Positions 1-6,730 of a stretch of DNA of 6,730 nt are shown one piece after another. Source of the DNA: Sandaracinaceae bacterium (GTDB taxonomy: Bacteria; Myxococcota_A; Polyangia; Polyangiales; Houyiibacteriaceae); NCBI GenBank assembly GCA_016706685.1, contig JADJJE010000060.1:1-6730 (forward strand). Reading direction: 5' to 3'. Position 1 is the first letter of the stretch; each line of letters opens with the position of its first letter. Both the position numbers and the translations under genes were made by a program. The notes beneath the pieces are model-generated. The model was not told the DNA's origin and searched no databases. It was given only the letters and a program-made list of their open reading frames with translations.

Positions 1-831
1 TGCACGAAGACGCTCGTCCCGGCGCGTCGCATGGCTGCTCAGCCACGGCCTCGGTGGTGGCGCGCGATTGGCAGAAGAACGGAAGGCTCTTCTGTGGCCG
101 CGGGCGCACGCGCCACCTCCTGCGCCAGGCGAGGCGAGGTCCGGCCGGTGCACCACGAGCAGCTCGCGCTTGCCCGGCACCTTGGGGGGATCCACGACCC
201 GCCCTTCCCGCTCGGACGTGCCCTTCAGCCACGCCAGGATGGGCGTCTGGGTTACCGGTCGCCGCTCAGCCCACGCGCTGCACGTCGTGGCGGCTGAGGC
301 GGCGATGCGTCCCAGCACAGACTGAAGGTGCGCACCGCGGTCTTGGCCCGCGAGGGCGTGGATCTCGTCGATGATCACCACCCGCAGATCGGCGAACAGC
401 GCTCGGGCGTTCACCTTGGGCGAGATGAGCATCACCTCCAGGCTCTCCGGCGTCGTCATCAGCAGGTCCGCCGGATCCTTCAAAAAAACCCGCCGCTCGT
501 GGCTCGTGACGTCCCCATGCCACACAAACCGCCGCAGCCCCACCATCTCCGTGGCGGTGCCCAGACGCTCGGCCTGGTTGTTGAGCAGGGCCTTGATCGG
601 CGCGACATAGAGCGCCCCCACGCCCTCGTTGGGCCAGCTCAGAAGGCCCGAGAGCGCCGGGAAGAGCGCGGCCTCGGTCTTGCCCCCCGCCGTGGGGGCC
701 AACACCAGGGCGTTCTGGCCGTTGAGGATCACCTCAGAGGCGAGCTCTTGCACCTCACGCAAGGCCGAGAAGCCCAGCCGAGACACGATGGCGTGCTGTA
801 GCCGCGGGTGAAACCGCGAGAAGACGCTCAC
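1..831 (-). CDS. brxHI: BREX Lhr-like DEAD/DEAH-box helicase BrxHI, N-terminal part (runs off the left edge; frameshifted below about 300)
   Basis: This is an ATP-dependent superfamily 2 helicase of the Lhr type, the BrxHI component found next to brxD in BREX types 2 and 6. From the GTG at 831 the protein is continuous for about 178 residues. It shows a Q-motif-like region (residues 10-30), Walker A APTAGGKT (45-52), motif Ia with APIKALLNNQ (77-86), Ib TTPES (126-130) and the motif II box DEIH (155-158, bases 369-358) followed by ALAGQDRGAHL. Below about 300 the frame breaks. LSRHDVQRVG and the motif III region (an SAT/GNP-like sequence near 275-250) lie in different frames. ILAWLKGTSEREGRVV returns to the first frame, and FFCQSRATTEAVAEQ (motif IV region) is shifted again near 110-60. 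The start is supported by GGAGAGG four bases upstream and by a GTGA overlap with the brxD stop. The exact role in BREX is not known. The family call is firm; whether the gene is intact is not. Confidence 0.87.
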   Translation of the reverse strand, partial: MSVFSRFHPRLQHAIVSRLGFSALREVQELASEVILNGQNALVLAPTAGGKTEAALFPALSGLLSWPNEGVGALYVAPIKALLNNQAERLGTATEMVGLRRFVWHGDVTSHERRVFLKDPADLLMTTPESLEVMLISPKVNARALFADLRVVIIDEIHALAGQDRGAHLQSVLGRIAASAATTCSAWAERRPVTQTPILAWLKGTSEREGRVVDPPKVPGKRELLVVHRPDLASPGAGGGACARGHRRAFRSSANRAPPPRPWLSSHATRRDERLRA

Positions 832-2169
832 CACGCCTCTCCGCCGCCGCTGTCCTCGTCTCGCTGGCCGAGCGGCGCGCCGGTCACCACGTGGGCCTCT
901 TCAGGGGAGAGCGCCGCGGGCAGATGAAAACGGTAGGCCGCCGCCGGGTCGTAGCCCTCGTGCTCCTGCACCGAGTCAAACACGGTCACCAGCTCCCGCA
1001 GAAACTGCCGGGGCACCACGCCCACGTCGCCCTTAAAGCCCGTGGTCACCTCGGCCACGAGGCGCTCCAAGAAGCTGTCGTTCACCCGCTCCCCCAGGCG
1101 CGCCCGGTCGGGGCAGGGGTAGAGCCCCCGAAGCTTCTTGGCGACCGCCAACAGCCGCGCCGCGTCAAAGGGCGTGAGGCTGAGCTGGGGCTGGCGGAAA
1201 GGGGTCACAAAGGCCGGGGGGGGGGGGGGGGGGGGGCCCCCGCCTGATCAGCCGCAGTCGGTCATACAGCGGCGGCAGCGCCGCCACGCCCCGCTTGCCG
1301 TCAAACAGCTCGGGGGTGCCGGTGAACAGCCACAACAAGCCGGGCAGGTTGGGCGCGTGATCGACGATCTGCCGCAGGCCGTTGAGGGACTTCTTGCGGG
1401 TGTCCTCGCGCATCCGGAGGATCGTCTCCACCTCATCAATCACGATCACCAGGCCCTTGTAGCGGGCGAGCTTCACGACAGCGAGCAGCCCCCGCAGGTA
1501 CGAGAGCGCGTCCTCGCTGCCGATCTCCCCCTTCACCCCGGCGAGGCGCTTGGGCGCGGCGCCGACGTTCTGTGAGCCCGCCAGCCAGCTCAACAGCGCC
1601 GCGGCGTCGGAGAGCTCACCCTTGGCCTTGAGCGCGAAGATCGTGCGGATCACCCGCACCATGTCCGCCGGGGCCGCGCCGCCGGTCATGGCGTTGAGGT
1701 CTTGCTCAAGGCGCTCGTTCACCAGGGCGTCAAAGCTTGGGGCGTCGGGGTCGGCGCCGCCGTCAATGAGCGCGCTCTCGGTCCAGCCCATCCAGCGGTC
1801 GAGGAGATCCCCCAAGGCCCCCCGGGGGCAGCTCGACGTGGCCAGCTCCCCCACCACCTTGCGGTACAGCTCATCAAAGCGGTGAAAGTGCAGGTCGTTG
1901 TCGGAGACCACGACAAAGCTGGTGACAAACTCACGGTCCCGGGCGTCCTGGGCGGTGAGCTGGGCCATAAACGTCTTGCCGCAGCCATAGCCGCCGCGCA
2001 GGAACTTCACCGCGCCCTCGTTTGACGCGGCCAGGGCGAGCTGCCGGTCGAGCTCCGCCCGGGCCTTCTCGACCCCGACGGCGAAGGCCATGAGCCCCCG
2101 CTCGGGCACGGTGCCTGAGCGCAGGCGCTCAAAGATGTGGTTCAGGTCTTTGATGCTGAGCCCGGTCAT
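828..2169 (-). CDS. brxD: BREX system ATP-binding protein BrxD (one frameshift at a 21-base G run)
   Basis: BrxD is the P-loop ATPase of BREX types 2 and 6; its molecular role is unknown. The frame starting at ATG 2169 gives about 308 family-like residues: FERLRSGTVPERGL near the N-terminus, Walker A GGYGCGKT (residues 59-66), SFVVVSDNDLHFHRFDELYR (84-103), Walker B VIVIDEVE (241-248), and sensor-like LLWLFTGTPELFD (278-290) followed by LYDRLRLI. It then enters a poly-proline stretch made by the C/G tract at 1216-1241, and conserved sequence resumes one frame over as AFVTPFRQPQLSLTPFD, running to the TGA at 828. Joining the two parts gives roughly 445 residues, which I judge normal for the family. 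I chose ATG 2169 because AGGA precedes it by five bases and the N-terminal motif follows closely. An in-frame start at 2226 would add what looks like the PglZ tail. The gene is probably functional if the tract is a sequence error. Confidence 0.93.
836..842 (-). promoter_or_regulatory. Ribosome binding site of brxHI
   Basis: GGAGAGG lies four bases before the GTG at 831, inside the last codons of brxD. It supports the GTG start, whose first bases overlap the brxD TGA, and suggests that brxHI is translated by re-initiation. Confidence 0.6.
1216..1236. repeat. 21-base G homopolymer inside brxD, next to five Cs
   Basis: Twenty-one consecutive G on the plus strand are followed by five C (1237-1241). 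On the coding strand this reads G5 then C21, giving seven prolines and then a frame change between LYDRLRLI and AFVTPF. A tract length of 2 modulo 3 (for example 5, 20 or 23 C) would restore the BrxD frame. With 5 C the site would be a G5C5 near-palindrome. A collapsed or over-called homopolymer is the simplest reading. Confidence 0.9.
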
Positions 2170-5134
2170 CCGTTTCCTGCCCGCGCGTGGAGCGCTGTCC
2201 CGCTTCACCGTGGTGATGGGTCGCACGAAGGGTGCTCTTCACGTGGGCGTCGGAGGCGCCCTGGGTAAAGGGCATCGCGAACTGCCGCGCGCCGCCCAAG
2301 AGCTGTGGACGTCGGCCTCGGTGAGCGTGCCGTGCGCCGAGGTGCTGACAGCGCTGCCGCAGGCGCCGCCCTCGAAGTCGTCGAGCCACCCCTGCACTGG
2401 CGTCTCCGCGGTGGTGCGGGCGTCGTGACCGGCGCCTCGACCTTGGTCTCGCCGCTCCGGGGTGCCTTCGGCGGCGGCGGTCGCTGGTCGGCGGCCGGGT
2501 GCCCACCCGGAGGAAGCGGTCGGGCAGAACGCAGGCCACGACGTCCGCCACGGCGCCCAGGTGGTGGAGCTCCGCCGCCCACGCGTACTGCTGGGCCCCG
2601 TGACAGCCGGAAGAACTCAGCTCGAGGCGCCAACGCCCCCGCTGGGCGCGCGAACGCGCCACCCGCAATACGCGCCTTTCCACGTCCTGGCACAGCTCCG
2701 CCTGCACGTCGTCGGCGTCGCCACCCGCAGCGAGGTCGACCTCCTTCGGCCCTGCCGAAGTCGAGCGCGTGCTGCGCTCCCACGAGCCACCTTCACCTCG
2801 ATGCAGAACATGCCGGCCACGTCCTCGAGCTGCTTGGCCGTCACGCCATACTGGAGGGTGGTGCCTCCGCGGGGCGCGGACCTGTGCACCACGGTCAACA
2901 CGGGGATGACGCGCTCCTGCAGGCTGTTTCCGCCGTGCACGAAGCTCATGTTGACGGTTGCCCCTTGTCGAACGGAGCCGTGGTCTTTCGGGAACATCAC
3001 GTGCCCGCTGACGCAGTCGCAGCCCAGGTCGGCGAGGCGCAACGCTGACCTCCCCGCGGTCCGCCGCGACGCTCGAGAACACGTGGCGGCGCTTCGGGCC
3101 CGTCTGCCGGCCGTGCGGCTGCGCCGCGCGCGCGCTGTCGTCCAACAAAAGAAAGCCGTGATCCGCGGTGAACACGAAGCGGCTCACCCCGGCCTCGTGC
3201 AGCCGTCGCCACGCCGCGCGCAGCTGGCGCATGACCGTGTCGAACACGGTCGGCCCCACGCCCTTTTCGCCGGCCTTGTCGATCTCCTGGCTGTGCACCA
3301 CCACCAGGCTGGCCCGGGACGACGGTGCTGCAGCGACGCGCTCTTGTGGGCCAGTACCTGGACGCTGGGGTCAGCCATGGACATCGCCGCCGCCGACGCC
3401 GCCATGCATGGCGCTTGCGCGTCTCGGGACCCGTCTCACCCGAAACTCACCAGCCTGAAATCCAGCGAATCCTGAGCTGCCCGTCGCGCTACGCGCTGGA
3501 GGCGCCCGTTGTGCGCCACCGGCGCCAGCACGTTCATGCCCACCTCGGTCGCGAGGGCAGCTCTGAGAGGCGCCCCTGGCGCAGGACCGTGGGGGCGCGG
3601 TGCCCTCGAGCTCGCGGAACAGCTCGACGCCCATCTCAAACCGCAGCGCGTCCACCAAAAAGTACGCGGTGGGCCCCGGTCTCACGGGTCATGGGCGCAC
3701 CACATCTCCGAACACGTGGCGCTGCTGGTAGGCCCCGGCCGGGCAAGAAGCCCTGGGCCCGGGCTTGCACAGCCCGTTGAAGTCCACCGCCCACGGGTTG
3801 GCCCAGCGCGCCAGGTCACCCTCAGCTGGTCGAGGCACGCGCGCAGCGTCTCGAACTCGGGGACCTGCGGGGCACGGTCACGCGCTGCTGCTCGAGGTGC
3901 CGGTGCGGCGCGTCCACCGCGGCACCGTGCTGCACATAGACGTCGGACCGCCGTCTCGAGGCTCGTGAGCGCGCCACCGGCCGCCGCCCCGCCTTCGCGG
4001 TCGGCCGTGGGCGCCGCCGCCACGATGGCTGCACCAGGTCGCGGCCGCGCGTACTAGTTGCCAGGCGGACCGGCGCGAGGGGTCTGCCTGAAGCCAGAAC
4101 GACGCAAAGCCGGGCTTCGGGTCGACCCGGAGCTCGGCCCACTCGAGCGTCGGCGCCCACGCGCCATCCCCGAGCGCTACGAGCGCTGCCTTCAGCACCT
4201 TGTCTTCCTCGAAGCGGAAGGTGTCTACCTTCCCGAGGTCCTCGGCCTTCGCGGCGCCCACCTCGTCGCTCAGCAGCGCCTCGGTCTCGTCGGCCGTGCG
4301 CTGGTAGAACGTGGCGTGGCGTGCGCGCAGGTGCTGCGCGAGCGCTCGGCAGGTGTCTATCACCGGGCGTGGCAGCGCGGCCGCGTCTCCTAGGAGCGAG
4401 CTCACCGGTGCCCGGCGCAGGTCGTCCACGTACTCGACGCACAGCGCCCAGCTCGCGACCGCAAAGGCCACGTCGGGGGCGCTCACGTTGGCGGTCGGCA
4501 AGGTGGTGGCGCGCCAGGCGGCAGGCAGCCCCGTCCACGCGGCCAGGCGCTCCAGCAGCACCGCTTGGTCCGCTGCGTCCGCTACGCGCCCGGCGAAGAA
4601 GCCGGCGGAGAGGAGGTCGTCCAGTAGGGCGCTGGGCTCCATGGCGTCGAGCTGCGCCCCGATGCCCCCTTCCACCCGGCTCAGCTGCGCGCTCAGCCAG
4701 GCGTCGGCGCCGGCCAAGGCTGAGGCCCGGCTGCTCCACGAAGGCCGCAATCTGGTCGGGGTGCACCCGTCCTGCGGCAGCCTCGGTCACCAGCGTCTTC
4801 AGCCCCTTGCGAAAGCGCACGCCCGCCGCGAACAGCTCGTAGAGCGGCGTCTGCCGCACGCTGTCCTCGTTGAAGCCCGGGAGGTGCAGCACCATCTGCG
4901 TCTTGTCCGCGCCGCCGGCCACCCCCTCGAGCGCCAGCATCAAAGCCAGGTGGCTGCCTCGAAAGGCCCGCACCTCGTAGCTCAGCTCACCCGCCGCGCG
5001 GGCGGCCACCAGGCCGTCCACGAAGGCCGTGTAGTGGTCGTCGAGGTCGAGCCACACCACCACGCCTGGCGCTGCACCCGTCGCACCTCGGCCTCCAGCT
5101 TGGTGGACACGGGGCCCAACGTCGCAGCGCTCAT
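2166..5134 (-). CDS. pglZ: BREX phage-exclusion protein PglZ (alkaline phosphatase superfamily), heavily frameshifted as given
   Basis: PglZ is the core protein common to BREX systems and carries an alkaline-phosphatase-like domain; in some types it works with the methyltransferase PglX. The start is ATG 5134 (MSAATLGPVSTKLEAEVRR), sharing ATGA with the upstream stop. Blocks in order are: VVVWLDLDDHY and FRGSHLALMLALE (shift at about 5065); HLPGFNEDSVRQTPLYEL; a long clean stretch of about 4735-4050 containing YVDDLRRAP and DLGKVDTFRFEEDKVL; VPEFETLRACLDQLR (about 3865-3820); the phosphatase-fold motif FLVDALRFEMG (DALRFEMG at 3652-3629); EVGMNVLAPVA; VVHSQEIDKAGEKGVGP; the metal-site motif TADHGF (3169-3152); and VHGGNSLQERVIPVL (2940-2896). 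The tail ends near APFVRPITTVKR (about 2230-2195). At least ten frame changes lie between about 5065 and 2170. The span of about 990 codons is what I expect for a type 2 or 6 PglZ. The end at TGA 2168-2166 is inferred from the overlap habit of this operon, because the last frame also reads into brxD. Confidence 0.9.
2175..2178 (-). promoter_or_regulatory. Ribosome binding site of brxD
   Basis: AGGA sits five bases before the ATG at 2169, with no competing site upstream of the in-frame ATG at 2226. It is the main reason for choosing 2169 as the start of brxD. It lies within the presumed last codons of pglZ. Confidence 0.55.
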
Positions 5135-6401
5135 CTGGAGTCGCTCGCCTCTGCGGCGAAGATGGTGAGCAGCAGTTCGCTCTGGTCGATGACCTGATAC
5201 GTCGGGCGCTTGCCTGACAGTCGCTCGCTCTCACGGAGGATGACCGGCACGCCCTCGCCCTCGCCGGTCCATGATGTGCTGGCGGTGTGACGTCAGCGCT
5301 GTCTTCCACCGGGCAACGCGCGACGGAGGCTGGGGATCGCTTCGTTCCGCGCGGCCTGGCGCATGGCGAGGCTCTCGGTGGTCATGGTGTTGGGGGAGCA
5401 TTCCGGGGGAGTAGATCTCGAGCCGGTCGTCGAAGAGCCGCAGCCGAACCTTGCGCCCGGCATCAGGTGGTCTCGGTGAGCCCAGCGTTGGTGACGGCTT
5501 CGAACACCGCCCGCATCGAGTATTGCGGCACGCGTCCTCTCGGCCACCGCCTTCGTGCTTGAACGCGGCGACCGTGTTCTTGCGCACGAACGCGCAAGCT
5601 TCGACGATCTGCCTGTCGAGTTGGGCCCTTGATGTCGCGCGCATCGCGTTGGTAGATGGATGCGCCCTCGGGCACCACGGTACTGCCCTGGTAAGCTACG
5701 GCCTGGATGAACGCCCCGGGAGGAACCGTGCGCCTTCTCGCGCCCAGCAGCAGCCCGGCCACTTGGTCGGATGCCAGCCGCCCCTCGTCTCTCCTGCACG
5801 GCCATCGCGAGCTTGTGCGGCAGGACTTCATCGGAGTCCGAGGTGTGCTCGGGTGCGAAACGCCCGCCAGAGGGGTTCGCCGAGATCGCCCAGCGTGGCG
5901 TAGAGCACAGGCGTCTCGTCGAAGCGGATCACGCGACTGGCTCCGCTGCTGAAAAAGCCGCGCCAGGTGATCGGGGGGATGGGACGCTTGGAGGAGCCCA
6001 CGCGGTGGCAGACCCGCCGGGGCTCTGGTGGACGAAGAGGCTCCGCAGCACCTCGACGCGCACGATGGCCCCGCTCGACTCCGGCGGGATCCGGCAGAGA
6101 TCATGCGCTCCATGATGGGCACGAGCGGGGGCTTGATGGACTGCTACACGCCTCGCGGAGCACGCGCTCCACGTCATCGAGGCGCTCGAGGGGATCCCTA
6201 CGACCTCGCGTCGCGTGTCCTCGACGCCTAGGAGCAGGACACCGCCCATGCCGTTCGCGAACGCAGCCAGCTCATCAGCCACGCGCGTCCTGGGTGGGAC
6301 CGCGCACCTTGCCGCCAGCAAAGCGAACCTCTTTGAGGCTCGAGGAAGGAGTCTTCCCCGAGGCGGATCTTCTCCAGCAGCTCGGTCCGGGTGGCAAGCA
6401 T
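5131..6401 (-). CDS. ATP-binding protein with AlbA_2 (Schlafen-type) and HATPase_c_4 (RecG-like C-terminal) domains, frameshifted
   Basis: Starting at ATG 6401 the product opens MLATRTELLEKIRLGEDSFLE and continues, after small shifts, with the AlbA_2 signature ADELAAFANGMGGVLLLGVE (AFANG at 6264-6250) and VVGIP. Further blocks are IVRVEVLRSLFVHQSPGG, AFIQAVAYQGSTVVPEG and QIVEACAFVRKNTVAAFKHE. A GHKL-like ATP-binding part follows: VFEAVTNA (5507-5487) then HRDH, LRLFDDRLEIYSPGMLP, ARNEAI, and MDRRGEGVPVILRESERL (about 5273-5220). The protein ends FAAEASDSR at TGA 5131, which overlaps the pglZ start. The span equals about 423 residues, and the domain order is that of the putative DNA-binding or helicase-related AlbA_2/RecG-like proteins often annotated as transcriptional regulators. 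AlbA_2 domains are known in nucleic-acid-binding and nuclease proteins; the role here is unknown. A regulator of the BREX operon or an accessory defence component are both possible. At least eight frame changes occur, one caused by an extra G in a GGG run near 5258-5260. Confidence 0.82.
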
Positions 6402-6730
6402 CAGCCCACACCGCCAAGGCGCTTCCATCGGCGCTCGAAACGCTTCTGCCCACCTCCATCACCTGGCAGACCTCTTCCGCACGCTCTCTTCTTGCAGGGC
6501 GCCGCTCTCTTGCACCCGGCACTGTCCGCCAGAAAGGTCGTGACGTGGACCAACCTCGGCGTCGCCGTTCGACCACGTTCGGGTTGTGGGTCACAATGAT
6601 GAGCCGCCTCCGCAGCTTGTTCTCTCGAATCTGTCGCACGATGGGATCATGCCAGATCAGGTGGTTGTCGAGGTCGTCCTCCGGCTGGTCGAGCACCATT
6701 GGCTCGTCTCCGAACGCGAGTAAGAACGCA
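6401..6730 (-). CDS. SMC/ABC-like AAA ATPase, C-terminal fragment (5' part off the right edge; frameshifted)
   Basis: The visible part begins with LAFGDEP followed by Walker B and D-loop MVLDQPEDDLDN (M at 6699), then RQIRENKLRRRLIIVTHNPNVV with the switch/H-loop motif THNPN (6591-6577). A one-base shift near 6570 moves the continuation NGDAE to the next frame, and GGQCRVQESGALQEESVR (about 6533-6480) follows in that frame. VCQVME and then GQKRFERRWKRLGGVG lead, after further shifts, to a TGA at 6403-6401 that shares its last base with the next ATG. This motif set belongs to the C-terminal half of an SMC-like AAA ATPase, resembling the TrlF-type or AAA_21 families that pair an ATPase with another effector domain. 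The N-terminal domain is not in the window, so the function cannot be named. Being joined to the AlbA_2 gene suggests the two proteins work together. Confidence 0.72.

Noticed and set aside
1216..1241. Rho-independent terminator or G-quadruplex regulatory element at the G21C5 tract
   Set aside because: It lies inside the BrxD coding region between two conserved blocks and has no T-run. A homopolymer error explains it more simply, although a G-quadruplex cannot be excluded if the tract is real.
2170..2226. Upstream brxD start at 2226
   Set aside because: The extra residues (MRPITTVKRDSAPRAGRKR) look like the PglZ tail, and the AGGA site favours ATG 2169.
3000..3212. Small minus-strand open frames in the 3' half of pglZ as separate short genes
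   Set aside because: They are fragments or shadows of the frameshifted PglZ; none has its own ribosome binding site or a distinct motif.
2462..3475. Long plus-strand open frame (337 codons) opposite pglZ, and a similar one at 2305-3048
   Set aside because: The translations are rich in Arg, Pro and Ala with no recognisable motif, and they lie exactly opposite PglZ blocks such as TADHGF and HGGNSLQERV. They are antisense shadows of GC-rich coding DNA.
4311..5168. Plus-strand open frame of 285 codons opposite the PglZ N-terminal region, and 5967-6599 opposite the AlbA_2 gene
   Set aside because: There is no family-like sequence, while the minus strand holds clear conserved blocks over the same bases.
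3822..5309. A single 495-residue minus-strand protein
   Set aside because: The frame stitches together pieces of two genes: the end of the AlbA_2 gene out of frame, the PglZ N-terminal block, then an out-of-frame Arg-rich run. It is not one protein.

Overview
The window is a GC-rich, tightly packed bacterial defence operon, and every gene reads on the minus strand (right to left). In transcription order it holds five genes: the C-terminal end of an SMC/ABC-like AAA ATPase (6730 to 6401, 5' part off the window); a protein with an AlbA_2 (Schlafen-type) N-terminal domain and a RecG-like HATPase_c_4 C-terminal domain (6401 to 5131); the BREX alkaline-phosphatase-superfamily protein PglZ (5134 to about 2166); the BREX ATP-binding protein BrxD (2169 to 828); and the N-terminal part of the Lhr-like DEIH-box helicase BrxHI (831 to 1, 3' part off the window). 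The order pglZ-brxD-brxHI is the distal arm of BREX type 2 (Pgl-like) and type 6 phage-exclusion systems. The genes that would separate those types (pglW and pglY, or brxE/A/B/C, plus the methyltransferase pglX) would lie off the right edge and cannot be seen.

All four gene junctions are stop/start overlaps of 1 to 4 bases (TGATG at 6401, ATGA at 5134, probable ATGA at 2169, GTGA at 831). There is no intergenic room for a promoter or terminator. The two right-hand genes are therefore co-transcribed and probably translationally coupled with the BREX genes. This pair, an AAA ATPase followed by AlbA_2-HATPase joined base-to-base to pglZ, is the least familiar part of the window and the best candidate for an undescribed BREX-associated module.

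The second theme is reading-frame damage. Family-typical peptide blocks are clear, but they hop between the three minus frames many times, especially in the 3' half of pglZ (about 4050 to 2170), throughout the AlbA_2 gene, in the first 300 bases (helicase motifs III and IV) and at a 21-G run inside brxD. Conserved blocks resume immediately after each shift, and at least one shift sits in a short G run. The pattern looks more like uncorrected indel errors in a raw or low-coverage long-read assembly than like gene decay, but the sequence alone cannot exclude decay.

Strong G/C preference at third codon positions fits a high-GC host such as a myxobacterium-like proteobacterium or an actinobacterium. 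I cannot place it more closely. No tRNA, rRNA, CRISPR array, insertion sequence or attachment site was seen.
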